Positions 15,923-25,054 of a DNA stretch of 64,000 nucleotides are shown piece by piece. The number at the start of each line of letters is the position of its first letter. The stretch's first letter is position 1. Made by a program: the position numbers and the translations under genes. Under the pieces are notes generated by a model. The model saw nothing but the letters and a program-made list of their open reading frames with translations, ran no database searches and had not been told where the DNA came from. Source of the stretch: CALDUY01 sp046350255 (GTDB taxonomy: Bacteria > Planctomycetota > Planctomycetia > Gemmatales > Gemmataceae); contig JAXMAV010000010.1 in NCBI GenBank assembly GCA_046350255.1, forward strand, positions 1-64,000. The letters run 5' to 3'.

Positions 15923-18255
15923 GCGCCCACTGGACACTGAACGACACCTTCATGATCCGGCTAACCATGTTGTCCGACTGGCACGTCGGCTCCGGCATGG
16001 GTCGGCCCGGTAGCGTGGACCGGCTAGTTACTCGCGATGCCGACGGCCTGCCGTTCGTACCAGCCAAGACGCTGCGCGGCATCTGGCGAGACGCCTGTGA
16101 ACGGTTAGCGCGCGGCCTGGACAATGGGCTTGATGGGAGATGGAGTTCGCTTGTCGATCGCGTCTTCGGCAGCCAGCCAGCGCTCGGTGCGCATGGGCCG
16201 ACGCGCCTGCATCATGACCCTGCCGCGAAGCCGATTGAGTCTGCCCTGATGGTGCGGCCTGTCCGTCTTTCTCCCGAGCTTCGGCAACGGGTTCGGGGTC
16301 AGGGCGCACTCATCGAGGCGATGACGTTCGTCAAGCCCGGCGTCAGGATCGACCGCCGCAGCGGCCGGGCCCAGACGGACTTTCTCCGCTTCGAGGAGAT
16401 GGCACGCGGGGGCACGGTGCTGGAGGCCGTATGCAGCATTCACCTGCCACCGGCATCGGAGGAGCTGCGCGAGGCGGTCAGTGCCCTGCTGCTCGCCGGG
16501 ACCAGGCTCGTCGAGCGTCTGGGCGGCAAGCGTCGGCGAGGTGCAGGCCGTTGCGAATTGGTAGTTCTGAACCACGCAGCGGACCATAAAGTCATCACCT
16601 GGCTGGAACACCACCAGGACCCGCCGGACTGGCCCGACAATCCAGCCATCGCCTCCTCCCCAACCTCGGGTAAAGCCGTGCCTCCGTGCGACCCCTGGGT
16701 TACCGTGCCGCTGGTGCTGCAACTAACCAGCCCACTGGCAGTGTCGTATCGCACCGTTGGCAATGTCGTCGAAACGCTGGATTACTTGCCCGGCTCCTAC
16801 CTGCTGCCGCACATCACGACGGTGCTGGGGTCATTCGTGCCCGACATTCGCCAGGCCATCCAGCGAGGTGAGGTCCGCGTCTTGCCTGCGACGCTGGAGA
16901 TCGGAGGGACGCGCGGCCGGCCAGTGCCGCTGGCCCTGTTCGCGGACAAGATGCATCCCGAACAGGTCGTCAATCGGCTCCTCTTGGAGGAGCCAAGCGC
17001 CCAGGCCAAGCAGCTGCGCGAAGGCTACATCGCTGCGGGCCATTCGCCGCGAAAGCCGCCGAAGGTCGTTCAGACACATAACACAGTCGAGGACCGCCGG
17101 CAGCGGCCAACGACTGATGTCGGTGGGGTGTATACCTACGAGGCGATCTCGCCGGTGGACGAGGGGCAGCCTGTCCGGCTGCGGAGCGAGCTACGGCTGC
17201 GCAAGAGCCTGGCGGACAGTCTGCCGCCGGGATGGACCGACAGGCTCAGCAGGCCGGTCGTGCTGGGCCGGTCGAAGAAGGACGATTACGGCGAGGTCAT
17301 CCTGGAGGCGGGCCAGGCCTCTTCGCTCCCGTCATCGGTTCACGGCGGTAACGAACTGATCGTGTGGGTGCTGTCGGACCTGCTGCTGCGCGACGATCGT
17401 CTGCGGCCCGCGCCAACGGCCGAGGCACTTGGGAACGAACTGGGACGCCGGCTTGGCGTGATGCTCACGGTCCGCGAACCCGACCACCGGCTCAGCGCAC
17501 TGATCCGTGTCCGACGGCTGGACACCTGGCACGTCGGCTGGGGATTGCCGCGGCCATCGCTGGTCGCCATGCAGGCGGGTTCGTGTGTCGTGTTCAGTTC
17601 CAACGAGCCCATTGATTCCAGCCGACTCCAGGAGATCGAGGCAAGCGGCATTGGAGAGCGTACCGCAGAGGGCTACGGGCAGATTTGCATCAACGATCCG
17701 CTCCTTGCCACGCCGCCGACGTTGGCTCGAGGAGAGACCCTGGTGAAACAGCAGCACCAGCCAGCGGGGCCGCTGACTTCGCTGGATGCCGACAACCTGG
17801 CCTGTGCCCACCTTCTCGAAGCAGAGGTATGGAAGCAAGGCATCCGCCGGGCGGCGCTGGGCATCGCTGCCGACCGGGCGCGGCGTCAGGACGTGCTGCG
17901 GTGGGACGTAGGGAGCAGCAGGCCGCCCATGAGCCAGCTCGGCGGCCTGCGCAGCCAGATCAGTCAGTTGCTCCAGCGCGAAGGAGCAACCACCGCCATC
18001 AGCTGGCTGGAGCATCTCAAACAGAACAAGAAACGCGAAGGCAAGTGGCCGGATGGAGCGATCCACGCACTCCTCGCACTGCTTCGACAGCCAGAGCGAG
18101 TCTGGGAGATACTCGACTATCAGCAATGGTCCACGCTAACCGAGGGGGCGCAGGATCGACTGAAGCGAGACCTCTGGCCACTGGCGGTGCGGACGTTGAT
18201 CGATGCCTGTATCCGGGCACACAAGCGGGAAGTGGAGGTGAAGCATGGCGCGTGA
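15919..18255 (+). CDS. csx10: Csx10-like multidomain RAMP (Cas7-Cas5-Cas11-type fusion)
   Basis: 778 aa. The N-terminal RAMP domain has the Csx10/Cas7 pattern: LSDWHVGSGMGRPGSVD followed by LPFVPAKTLRGIWRDACE and a Gly-rich loop (GGKRRRGAGRCEL). A second RAMP domain starts near residue 255 (VPLVLQLTSPLAVSYR, LPGSYLLPHITTVLG) and ends with a Gly loop, GIGERTAEGYGQI. The last ~150 residues are all-helical, as in a Cas11 small subunit. This composition matches the Cas7-5-11 fusion described in the type III-D variant, where one chain forms part of the crRNA-binding backbone. Csx10 is the signature of type III-D. Overlaps the next gene by 11 bp. Confidence 0.82.
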   Translation: MSAHWTLNDTFMIRLTMLSDWHVGSGMGRPGSVDRLVTRDADGLPFVPAKTLRGIWRDACERLARGLDNGLDGRWSSLVDRVFGSQPALGAHGPTRLHHDPAAKPIESALMVRPVRLSPELRQRVRGQGALIEAMTFVKPGVRIDRRSGRAQTDFLRFEEMARGGTVLEAVCSIHLPPASEELREAVSALLLAGTRLVERLGGKRRRGAGRCELVVLNHAADHKVITWLEHHQDPPDWPDNPAIASSPTSGKAVPPCDPWVTVPLVLQLTSPLAVSYRTVGNVVETLDYLPGSYLLPHITTVLGSFVPDIRQAIQRGEVRVLPATLEIGGTRGRPVPLALFADKMHPEQVVNRLLLEEPSAQAKQLREGYIAAGHSPRKPPKVVQTHNTVEDRRQRPTTDVGGVYTYEAISPVDEGQPVRLRSELRLRKSLADSLPPGWTDRLSRPVVLGRSKKDDYGEVILEAGQASSLPSSVHGGNELIVWVLSDLLLRDDRLRPAPTAEALGNELGRRLGVMLTVREPDHRLSALIRVRRLDTWHVGWGLPRPSLVAMQAGSCVVFSSNEPIDSSRLQEIEASGIGERTAEGYGQICINDPLLATPPTLARGETLVKQQHQPAGPLTSLDADNLACAHLLEAEVWKQGIRRAALGIAADRARRQDVLRWDVGSSRPPMSQLGGLRSQISQLLQREGATTAISWLEHLKQNKKREGKWPDGAIHALLALLRQPERVWEILDYQQWSTLTEGAQDRLKRDLWPLAVRTLIDACIRAHKREVEVKHGA

Positions 18256-19756
18256 CATTCTCTGTCGCTTCCGGCTGACAGGCACACTTGTCGCCAGAAC
18301 GCCGCTGCACGTCGGGGGTCATGGCGACGACGTGGACACCGACCTGCCCCTGGCGCGCGACGGGCGGGGTAACTTGTACGTCACCGGCACCAGCATCGCC
18401 GGGGCGGTACGGCAGTGGTGCGAGCAGGCATTCGGCTATGTCGCCATGAACGCACACTGGGGGTGTCAGGAGGGCGACCAGGGACACGCCTCGTTCGTGG
18501 TCGTCGAGGACGTGCCGGTGAACGAATCGTCTGCCGTTATCGTCGAGGTGCGCGACGGCGTCGGCATCGACCGTGGGCGCGGTGCGGCAGCGGAGCAGAT
18601 CAAGTACAACCGTGCCATCCTGCCGCGGGGAACGGAACTGCAGTTCGCCCTCAGCGCCGAGGCGGAAGACACCGAGCAACGCCTCGCGGTGCTGGGGATG
18701 CTGACCGGGCTGCGCGAGGCGCTGGAGAAGACAGAAGTTAGACTGGGCGCGTCGAAGACTCGCGGTCTGGGGAAGATCCAACTCCAGGGCGGGAAGCTCG
18801 TCGAGGAGAGGTTCAACGACCGCCAGAGTATCCTCGAGTTCCTCAGGCGTGGCGGGACCACGTCCATCCCCGACCTCGCCGAAGCGCGTCACAGGTATCC
18901 TGCCAGGCAAAGGCCAGGGCTGCGGGTGGTGATCGACTGGCACCCGGCCGGGCCGCTCATGGTCAAGGCGGGCAATGACGGGGTCGCGGTCGATATGCTG
19001 CCGCTCGTCAGCGGCCGCGACGGCGGACTATCACTGGTGCTGCCCGGTAGCTCCGTCAAGGGGGCGATGCGGGCCCAGTGCGAGCGGATCGTCCGAACGC
19101 TGCAGGGACACGACCTGACTGGCAGCTTTCTCACCGACCTGGAGCTACCGCTCATCGACGACCTGTTCGGCCTTCGCGGGCTGAGCGACGGAGACTTTCG
19201 GCGGCGCAACTGTCCCGGCGACGAAGCGCGGGGGTTAGCGGCATTGAGCGTCGATGACTGCTACGGAAAGACTACTCTCAGCCGGGCGCACTGGGCTGCA
19301 GTGCAGGGGGCGACAACAGACACTGTTCTGCAGGATGCGTTGAAGGCGGCAAACCTGCAACGCTGGTCGCAGGCGTATCACGTCGCGGTAGATCGGTGGA
19401 CCGGGGCGGCGGCGGAGAGCATGCTGTACACCGTCATCGAGCCGCACCGGGCGGAGTGGGAACCGCTGGAACTGGAGATCGACCTCGGGCGGTTGGGCGA
19501 CGCGGAGCGACTTCCGGCGGTCGCCCTACTGTTACTGGTGTTGCGCGATTTGGCTCAGGGGCGGCTTCCGCTGGGCTTCGCCACGCACCGGGGCATGGGG
19601 GAGGTCGAGGTCACTTCTGTCAGGATTATGCCAAGGGAAGTCGAAGCCCCTCTGGATGGGCTGAGAGGCGTCACGGTGTCGAAACAAGGCCTCGCGAACG
19701 TGCCTGCGGCGCTGAACCAAGCGTGGCAGAGGTGGATCGAGGGAGAGGTGACATGA
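18245..19756 (+). CDS. tandem Cas7 (Cas7-2x-like) RAMP protein
   Basis: 503 aa containing two Cas7/Csm3-like domains. Domain 1 starts GTLVARTPLHVGGHGDD with VDTDLPLARDG (acidic residues at the usual target-RNA cleavage position) and VTGTSIAGAVR. Domain 2 starts near residue 220 with VVIDWHPAGPLMVKAG, LVLPGSSVKGAMRAQCE, and ends with a Gly-rich loop, LGFATHRGMGEVEV. Each domain should contact the crRNA and may cut target RNA at 6-nt intervals, as Cas7 subunits of type III complexes do. A two-Cas7 fusion is a hallmark of the III-D variant. Coupled to both neighbours by overlapping start/stop codons. Confidence 0.85.
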   Translation: MARDILCRFRLTGTLVARTPLHVGGHGDDVDTDLPLARDGRGNLYVTGTSIAGAVRQWCEQAFGYVAMNAHWGCQEGDQGHASFVVVEDVPVNESSAVIVEVRDGVGIDRGRGAAAEQIKYNRAILPRGTELQFALSAEAEDTEQRLAVLGMLTGLREALEKTEVRLGASKTRGLGKIQLQGGKLVEERFNDRQSILEFLRRGGTTSIPDLAEARHRYPARQRPGLRVVIDWHPAGPLMVKAGNDGVAVDMLPLVSGRDGGLSLVLPGSSVKGAMRAQCERIVRTLQGHDLTGSFLTDLELPLIDDLFGLRGLSDGDFRRRNCPGDEARGLAALSVDDCYGKTTLSRAHWAAVQGATTDTVLQDALKAANLQRWSQAYHVAVDRWTGAAAESMLYTVIEPHRAEWEPLELEIDLGRLGDAERLPAVALLLLVLRDLAQGRLPLGFATHRGMGEVEVTSVRIMPREVEAPLDGLRGVTVSKQGLANVPAALNQAWQRWIEGEVT

Positions 19757-20331
19757 GCGAAATCAAGCTGTTCATCCACAGCAGCCCAGAAGGGATCTCG
19801 TTTCCAGAGGCGCTGGCGGCGTTTGAGAAGGTGGGCGGCGAAGCGATCGGACTGCTGTACTCGCCGCGATCGTGCGTCTTCGCCGTGCTGGCGGAGGGGG
19901 TGTTGCAAGGCAGCGATGGCCAGCCGATCGACCTCTCCGCTGTTTATGAGGCGCGGGTGTTCTGCAAGAAGGCCGAGCTTCGCTGGCTCAATGACCCCAC
20001 CCACGAGAGGCGGCACCGCGCGGTGATGCTGAGCGAGCAGGACAGGTCGGTGGGAGAAGGCTGGCAACACAGCGATCTGTCTGTCATCGATACGCTCCCT
20101 CAGACGTACCTGTTGTGGGGCGAGGGGACGGAGGCGAAAACGCCTCTGGCCGATGGCTGGAGCCTGCTGGCCACGCCGCGCATCGGCGGGCTGCAGGTCC
20201 CCGTCGGCGAAGCCAGGAGTAACAGGCAGCGCGTGCTGCTGCACACGGTCGAATACCTGATCGAAGGGGAGTACGGCAACGTCGTGGTGGCCGACGAACG
20301 GCTGTGCCGGTTGGAGGTGATCAATGGCTGA
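19753..20331 (+). CDS. csx19: Csx19-like (TIGR03984-type) subunit
   Basis: 192 aa, ATGA overlap with the tandem Cas7 gene. The order EAIGLLYSPRSCVFAVLAEG, IDLSAVYEARVFCKKAELRWL and then AVMLSEQ fits the pattern I recall for Csx19/TIGR03984 proteins, small accessory subunits of type III-D complexes. No catalytic motif is apparent. Its place between two Cas7 genes supports a structural role. The family call rests partly on gene context. Confidence 0.7.
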   Translation: MSEIKLFIHSSPEGISFPEALAAFEKVGGEAIGLLYSPRSCVFAVLAEGVLQGSDGQPIDLSAVYEARVFCKKAELRWLNDPTHERRHRAVMLSEQDRSVGEGWQHSDLSVIDTLPQTYLLWGEGTEAKTPLADGWSLLATPRIGGLQVPVGEARSNRQRVLLHTVEYLIEGEYGNVVVADERLCRLEVING

Positions 20332-22768
20332 TCCGATTCGCGGCAAACTGGTGTGGCAGGGGACAGGGGACAAGCGTGTTCGGCGGGTTGTCTACCCGAC
20401 GAAGAATGGCATGTCCATTCCGACACCATTCGACCCCGACCAACTGGCCGCCTCGTTGCGGAATAAGGGCGAGGATGAGATCGAGGTCGATCTGGAGGTG
20501 ATGAGCGGCAAGCCAGTGCGAATTCGGCCAGTCGGCGAGTCGTTCGCGGCAGTTCACCCACAGCCACCTGCGAGCGGCCAGCGCCGCGAGGAGCAGGGCG
20601 GTCGGCGACCGCAGGGTGAGCGGCGGCCGCAGCCGCAGGGGCAGCGCCAGCCAGTGGATCAGGGACCAGAACCCGCGTTCCACAACCCGTACAACTTCGT
20701 GCCGGCTCCGCCGCGCAAGGTGAATCATCCTGAACTAGGTGACCGCAAGCCAGTGGGGCATCACCGCTATCACGCCGACCGCGTCAGCGGCGTCATCCGT
20801 GTGACGATGACAGTGAAGACGCCGCTGCTGCTACCGGATGCCGGGGCCGCCATCAACGGCAAGGACGACCACAAGACGTTCCCGGACCGGCTGGACGCGG
20901 ACGGCAAGCCACTGGTGGCCCCGACGGGGATCAAGGGGATGCTGCGGTCGGCGTACGAGGCGGTGACAAACTCGCGGATGGCGGTGTTCGCGGAGCACGG
21001 AGAGCGGCTGGCGGATCGAATGCCGGCGCGCGACGGACTTGCCCTCGTCCCCGCCCGCATTGTCGCCAGCAATGGGTCGGAAGCAATCGAGTTGTTGCCC
21101 GGGAACTCGGAGATCAGCGGCTCTGGCCGACCGGCTGACAACGATCCCATGTATGCGGCGTGGTTGCCACGCTACCATCAGCAGACCGGAGAGGTCGCAC
21201 CATTCGCCGTGCGATACCCAGGCGGCCAATTGCCCGAACACCGCGACGAGGTCGAGGTCTGGCTCGAACTGTGGGAGAGGACCGGACAGCATCCGTTCGC
21301 TTATTGGTTGGTGCGCAGATGCGTTCGTGCCAGCCAATCGCTCGGGCCGGCACCAGCGCCGGGCACGGGTCGGGGTCGGCATCAGCCGATAACTGGGGTG
21401 GGTATGCGTCAGGTGCGCGGTTTCGTCTGCGTGACGAACCGCAACATCGACCGGAAGCATGACGAGCGTGTCTTCTTCACGACTCGTCTTGCTCCGGTAT
21501 TTCATCAACTCACCGACGACCTGCGCAACCAGTGGCGCGAGCTGATCACGAACTACCAGGCTATCCACGAAGCGGAAATCGCCAGCGGCATGACCTCCCC
21601 ACCGGCATTGAACAACTCGGTGTGGTCGCGGCAGGTCGATGGGGGCGTCGGCGTGCGTGCGCTAACCCCTGGCACGCTCTGCTACGCCGCCTTCCATGAA
21701 GGCACCGTCACAGCCCTGTACCCGGTGATGATTTCGCGTCGGCTTCATGAGGCATCGCCGGCGGCGCTCCTGCCGAACTCGTCGCGGCCCGCGACAGGCT
21801 CCAAGGAACTCTCACCAGCCGACCGCGTCTTCGGGTGGGTGAGTCAGTCAGGCCAAGGCGCGTATCGCGGCAACGTGCGTGTCGGCCCAGTCACTTGCAC
21901 GTCAGACGACGCCGTTGAGCGATTTACCGGCGATGGCCTGCCGCTGGCGATTCTGGGCCAGCCCAAGGAACAGCAGGCGCGGTTCTATGTGGCAGCATCG
22001 CCGCAGGGAGAGGCGCAAGCGAAGGGGATCACGAAGGAGCAGGCCAGCTATCGACAAGGTAAAGGGCTGCGCGGGCGAAAGGTGTATCCACACCATGCCG
22101 GACTACCGGATGGCCACTGGCGTGACCCGGTGACTGATCGCACCCAGCAAGCCGACAACGGCCACCACCAGGAATACCGACGCCCGCGGCTCGACGATCA
22201 GGAGCAGCGCGACAACCAGAACCGTTCGATCCAGGGTTGGGTCAAGGTGGGAACGAACTTCTCGTTCGACCTCCACGTCACGAACCTGTCGCGTGTCGAG
22301 CTGGGGGCGCTGCTTTGGCTGCTGAAACTGCCGCCGGATCACTTCCACCGCCTCGGCGGCGGCAAGCCCATCGGGCTCGGCAGCGTGCGGCTGGGCATCA
22401 ACGAAATGCACACTGACCTGCGCGACGGCGAGGGCTGGAAGCAGTTCTATAGCACGCTCGACACGGTTACGCCTCCCCGGATCGATCAGACGGCGGCGGT
22501 CAAGGAATTCGAGGCAACCGTCGAGGCTGCTTATGGGGCAGGAACGGCATTCGATCGCGTGCCCTTTATCGCCGCGTTTCTGAAGATGGTAACCGGCTTC
22601 AACGATGGATTGCCGACCCACTACCCCCGTGCCCAGCATCCACCGCACCCGGAGGGTCGGGCCTACGAGTGGTTCGTGGAGAACGACCGCACCGGGGCGC
22701 ACGGTGGCCCGCGCGTCTGTCTGCGCGATCTGGCGACCGACCCAGGGCTGCCTATGCTGCCAAAGTAA
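20324..22768 (+). CDS. TIGR03986-like RAMP, Cas7 with insertion
   Basis: 814 aa, start overlapping csx19 by 8 bp. An N-terminal ~75-residue beta domain is followed by a low-complexity Gln/Arg/Pro linker (about 80-118). The RAMP core begins with NPYNFVPAPP and HHRYHADRVSGVIRVTM, and contains VAPTGIKGMLRSAYEAVTN. A large insertion (about 210-560) precedes the C-terminal half with FSFDLHVTNLS and the Gly-rich RLGGGKPIGLGSVRL loop. The length and the YNF.P...HxRY opening match TIGR03986 RAMPs, equivalent to the Cas7-insertion subunit of the III-D variant complex. It probably caps or spans part of the crRNA-target duplex. Confidence 0.82.
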   Translation: MADPIRGKLVWQGTGDKRVRRVVYPTKNGMSIPTPFDPDQLAASLRNKGEDEIEVDLEVMSGKPVRIRPVGESFAAVHPQPPASGQRREEQGGRRPQGERRPQPQGQRQPVDQGPEPAFHNPYNFVPAPPRKVNHPELGDRKPVGHHRYHADRVSGVIRVTMTVKTPLLLPDAGAAINGKDDHKTFPDRLDADGKPLVAPTGIKGMLRSAYEAVTNSRMAVFAEHGERLADRMPARDGLALVPARIVASNGSEAIELLPGNSEISGSGRPADNDPMYAAWLPRYHQQTGEVAPFAVRYPGGQLPEHRDEVEVWLELWERTGQHPFAYWLVRRCVRASQSLGPAPAPGTGRGRHQPITGVGMRQVRGFVCVTNRNIDRKHDERVFFTTRLAPVFHQLTDDLRNQWRELITNYQAIHEAEIASGMTSPPALNNSVWSRQVDGGVGVRALTPGTLCYAAFHEGTVTALYPVMISRRLHEASPAALLPNSSRPATGSKELSPADRVFGWVSQSGQGAYRGNVRVGPVTCTSDDAVERFTGDGLPLAILGQPKEQQARFYVAASPQGEAQAKGITKEQASYRQGKGLRGRKVYPHHAGLPDGHWRDPVTDRTQQADNGHHQEYRRPRLDDQEQRDNQNRSIQGWVKVGTNFSFDLHVTNLSRVELGALLWLLKLPPDHFHRLGGGKPIGLGSVRLGINEMHTDLRDGEGWKQFYSTLDTVTPPRIDQTAAVKEFEATVEAAYGAGTAFDRVPFIAAFLKMVTGFNDGLPTHYPRAQHPPHPEGRAYEWFVENDRTGAHGGPRVCLRDLATDPGLPMLPK

Positions 22769-22801
22769 CAGCACTGACCAACGACTCCGAAGGAAGCATC
22801 C

Positions 22802-23986
22802 ATGTCCCGCCCCATTCTCCTCTGTACCGTCGGCACCAGCCTGGTCTACCCCAACCTGTCCGGCCTGCGCAGGACGCTCGCCGAGGACGGCGGCAAGCCC
22901 GACAACAAAAAAACCATCGCTCCCACCCTGGCCGCCGCGGCCGACCGACTCGCCGACGCCTTCGACGCCAAGAACTGGGACGCCGTCGCCGCTGCCCTTG
23001 CGGAGTTCCCTGGCGATGCCCGTCTGTGCGGCGCGGAGGTCAACTCCATCGCCAGTCTTATCAAGCACGGGTACGCCCCCGACGGAGCCGGCATTTTCTT
23101 CTTCCACTCTGACACCGATGACGGCAGGCAGATCGCTGACGTCCTCGTCCGCCTTTTCCGCCAGCGAGGGCACGATCCCGTCGAGGTCGTCGCCGTCCCC
23201 GATTTACAGGACAAGGACGCCAAGCGATTCCGCACCAAGGGTCTCCGCAATCTCGCCAAACTCCTCTGTAGCAAGGTGCGAGATTACACGCAGGCTGCCT
23301 GCGCCATCAACGCCACCGGGGGCTACAAGGCGCAGATCGCCGTCGCAGTGCTGCTGGGCCAGGCGCTGGGCATCCCTGTCTACTACATGCACGAGCGATT
23401 CAGCGAGATCATCGCCTTTCCGCCCATGCCCGTCGCTCTGGACTTTGAGGTGTGGATGCGCTTCTCGGGCTGGCTGACGGCCATGGAGAAAAACTTCGTC
23501 CCGCGCGCGGCCGTCGAGGAGGATGGCTGGGACGAGCGCTACGAGGGTCTGGTGGAGGCCGACCGCGACGAGCAGGGCTGTGAGCTACTCTCGCTGTCGG
23601 CCACGGGGCAGATCTTCCACGAGACGTTCCGCCATCGCTTCCGCACCGACTGCGACCGCGTCCTGCCCCCCACCGCCGAACCCGGCCGCAAGCGCCCAGC
23701 CGTCCTGCACGACCACGCCGTCATCAACCTGCTCAGGGGGGAGCTGATGCGGTACCTCGGACGCGTCACCGACGAGGTGCAGCAGGTGGTCCAGTGCGTG
23801 ACCAGCTACAGCAACCCCGACCTGCCCGAGTACACCCGCTTCCGCGAGCGCGGCGGCGAGGTCGAGGGCGTCTACTCCGATGGCACGCGGACGGTGAAGT
23901 TCAAGGTCGAAACGACCGCCATCACTGCAGGCCAGCGTGCGGCGGTCGTTGCAGCCCTGAACGAGTGGCTCAGCTGCCAGGGTTGA
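22802..23986 (+). CDS. CARF-domain CRISPR protein of the APE2256 type
   Basis: 394 aa, ATG after GAAGGAAG, 33 bp downstream of the Cas7 gene. The N-terminal CARF domain has ILLCTVGTSLVYPN at strand 1 and CAINATGGYKAQIAVAVL, the classic nucleotide-binding signature, then ALGIPVYYMHERFSEII. This arrangement is that of the APE2256 (Cas_APE2256) family, which as I recall includes Crn1 ring nucleases. The ~180-residue C-terminal region (from about 225) is not recognised; it has no HEPN RxxxxH motif and no PD-(D/E)xK motif that I can see. Likely role: binds cyclic oligoadenylate and either degrades it or relays it to the C-terminal domain. Confidence 0.83.
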   Translation: MSRPILLCTVGTSLVYPNLSGLRRTLAEDGGKPDNKKTIAPTLAAAADRLADAFDAKNWDAVAAALAEFPGDARLCGAEVNSIASLIKHGYAPDGAGIFFFHSDTDDGRQIADVLVRLFRQRGHDPVEVVAVPDLQDKDAKRFRTKGLRNLAKLLCSKVRDYTQAACAINATGGYKAQIAVAVLLGQALGIPVYYMHERFSEIIAFPPMPVALDFEVWMRFSGWLTAMEKNFVPRAAVEEDGWDERYEGLVEADRDEQGCELLSLSATGQIFHETFRHRFRTDCDRVLPPTAEPGRKRPAVLHDHAVINLLRGELMRYLGRVTDEVQQVVQCVTSYSNPDLPEYTRFRERGGEVEGVYSDGTRTVKFKVETTAITAGQRAAVVAALNEWLSCQG

Positions 23987-24124
23987 AGGGCCGCGCCGCT
24001 CATTATCCCCCCTCACGAGTGGCCTCAACGCTCACTCTGCTGATCCCTGCCACTAAGCAGAACTGTGGACGATCAGACAGCATGGCTAACGGAGCGGAAG
24101 CTAATCCTACAGCCGTAGTTAATC

Positions 24125-25042
24125 CGGTGGACGTGCTCCTCGCCGGCGGTAGTGGCAGCGCTGCGCCCGCTGCTGGTGTTCTCGCCGCCAGTGTGACCAC
24201 GCCAGCACCTGCTCGGCCTCCGGCACTCGGTCCCACACCAGCCGCAGGAGGAGCTTTCGTACCTCCGGCACGCTCAGCGGGATCAGCTTTGTGCCCCCTT
24301 TATCGCCAGCCTGGTGACCCGCGACTGGATCACGGCCACCTCTGCCAACGCGAACAGGCTGAGGGGGACATGCCGGTGCCACCCCACCCAACTCCGCACC
24401 TCGTACTCATCCAATCCGCAGTCTCCCTTGGCCAGTTCAAAGAGATCCTCGATGGCCCACCTCTCCCGCGCGACGCGGACCAACTCGTGGAGCGTCGTGC
24501 CTGGTGGGCCGCCGCAAGCAAAGTGGGCCGCCGCAAGCAAAGTGGGCCACCTCGCGCGGGTCCGCCACGCTCCGCCGCATCATCACCCACCGCACATACT
24601 CCTCTGGTTCCGGAGAGTTCAGCCGCACCAGCGCCCAGTCATATACTCGTGGCCCCTTCGCACCCTCTCCGCAACTGAGCCGGTGCCAGGCTTCCGCCGG
24701 AATGCCCGCCAGCAACGTCCCGACCCGCACCTGGCGAAGCCCGGCCCACACCGCGAAGTCGCTCCGAACTCCGACCACGTACCCCAGCCCGTGGCCTTCC
24801 GCCGTCGTACGGAAGTGGTCATCCGAGCCGTATACCGCGTCCGCCGTGACCCACTTCGCCGGCACCCCGGCAGCCACTGCCCGGTCGATCATCTGCCGGG
24901 CCAGGACGACCTTGGTGGCGAACGCGATCTCCTCCGGAACACCGGCCCCCTCACGGCGCTCGTCGTCGTTGGCCCACTCCCGGGGCAGGTAGAGGGCGCG
25001 GTCGAGCAGCGCCCGCCCCTTCTTGGTGGTGTTGTGCAACAT
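24125..25042 (-). pseudogene. IS701-type DDE transposase remnant
   Basis: The recognisable part reads KKGRALLDRALYLPREWAND and WVTADAVYGSDDHFR, typical of IS701 DDE transposases, then continues in a different frame (RWAIEDLFELAKGDCGLDEYE) and again in a third (VPEAEQVLAWSHWRR). About 150 N-terminal residues are missing at the 25050 junction with the methyltransferase gene. A 19-bp tandem duplication (24505-24542) explains one frame change. The element marks the boundary between the CRISPR island and the polyamine operon. Not functional. Confidence 0.85.
24505..24542. repeat. 19-bp tandem duplication inside transposase remnant
   Basis: The unit TGGGCCGCCGCAAGCAAAG occurs twice in direct succession (24505-24523 and 24524-24542), and the first 6 bases start a third copy. 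Nineteen is not a multiple of three, so the duplication shifts the transposase reading frame. Confidence 0.95.
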
Positions 25043-25054
25043 GGATCAACATCG

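Noticed and set aside
1..23986. Presence of cas1, cas2 or cas6
   Set aside because: Looked for in all open frames of the island; none has the expected motifs, so they are outside the window or supplied in trans.
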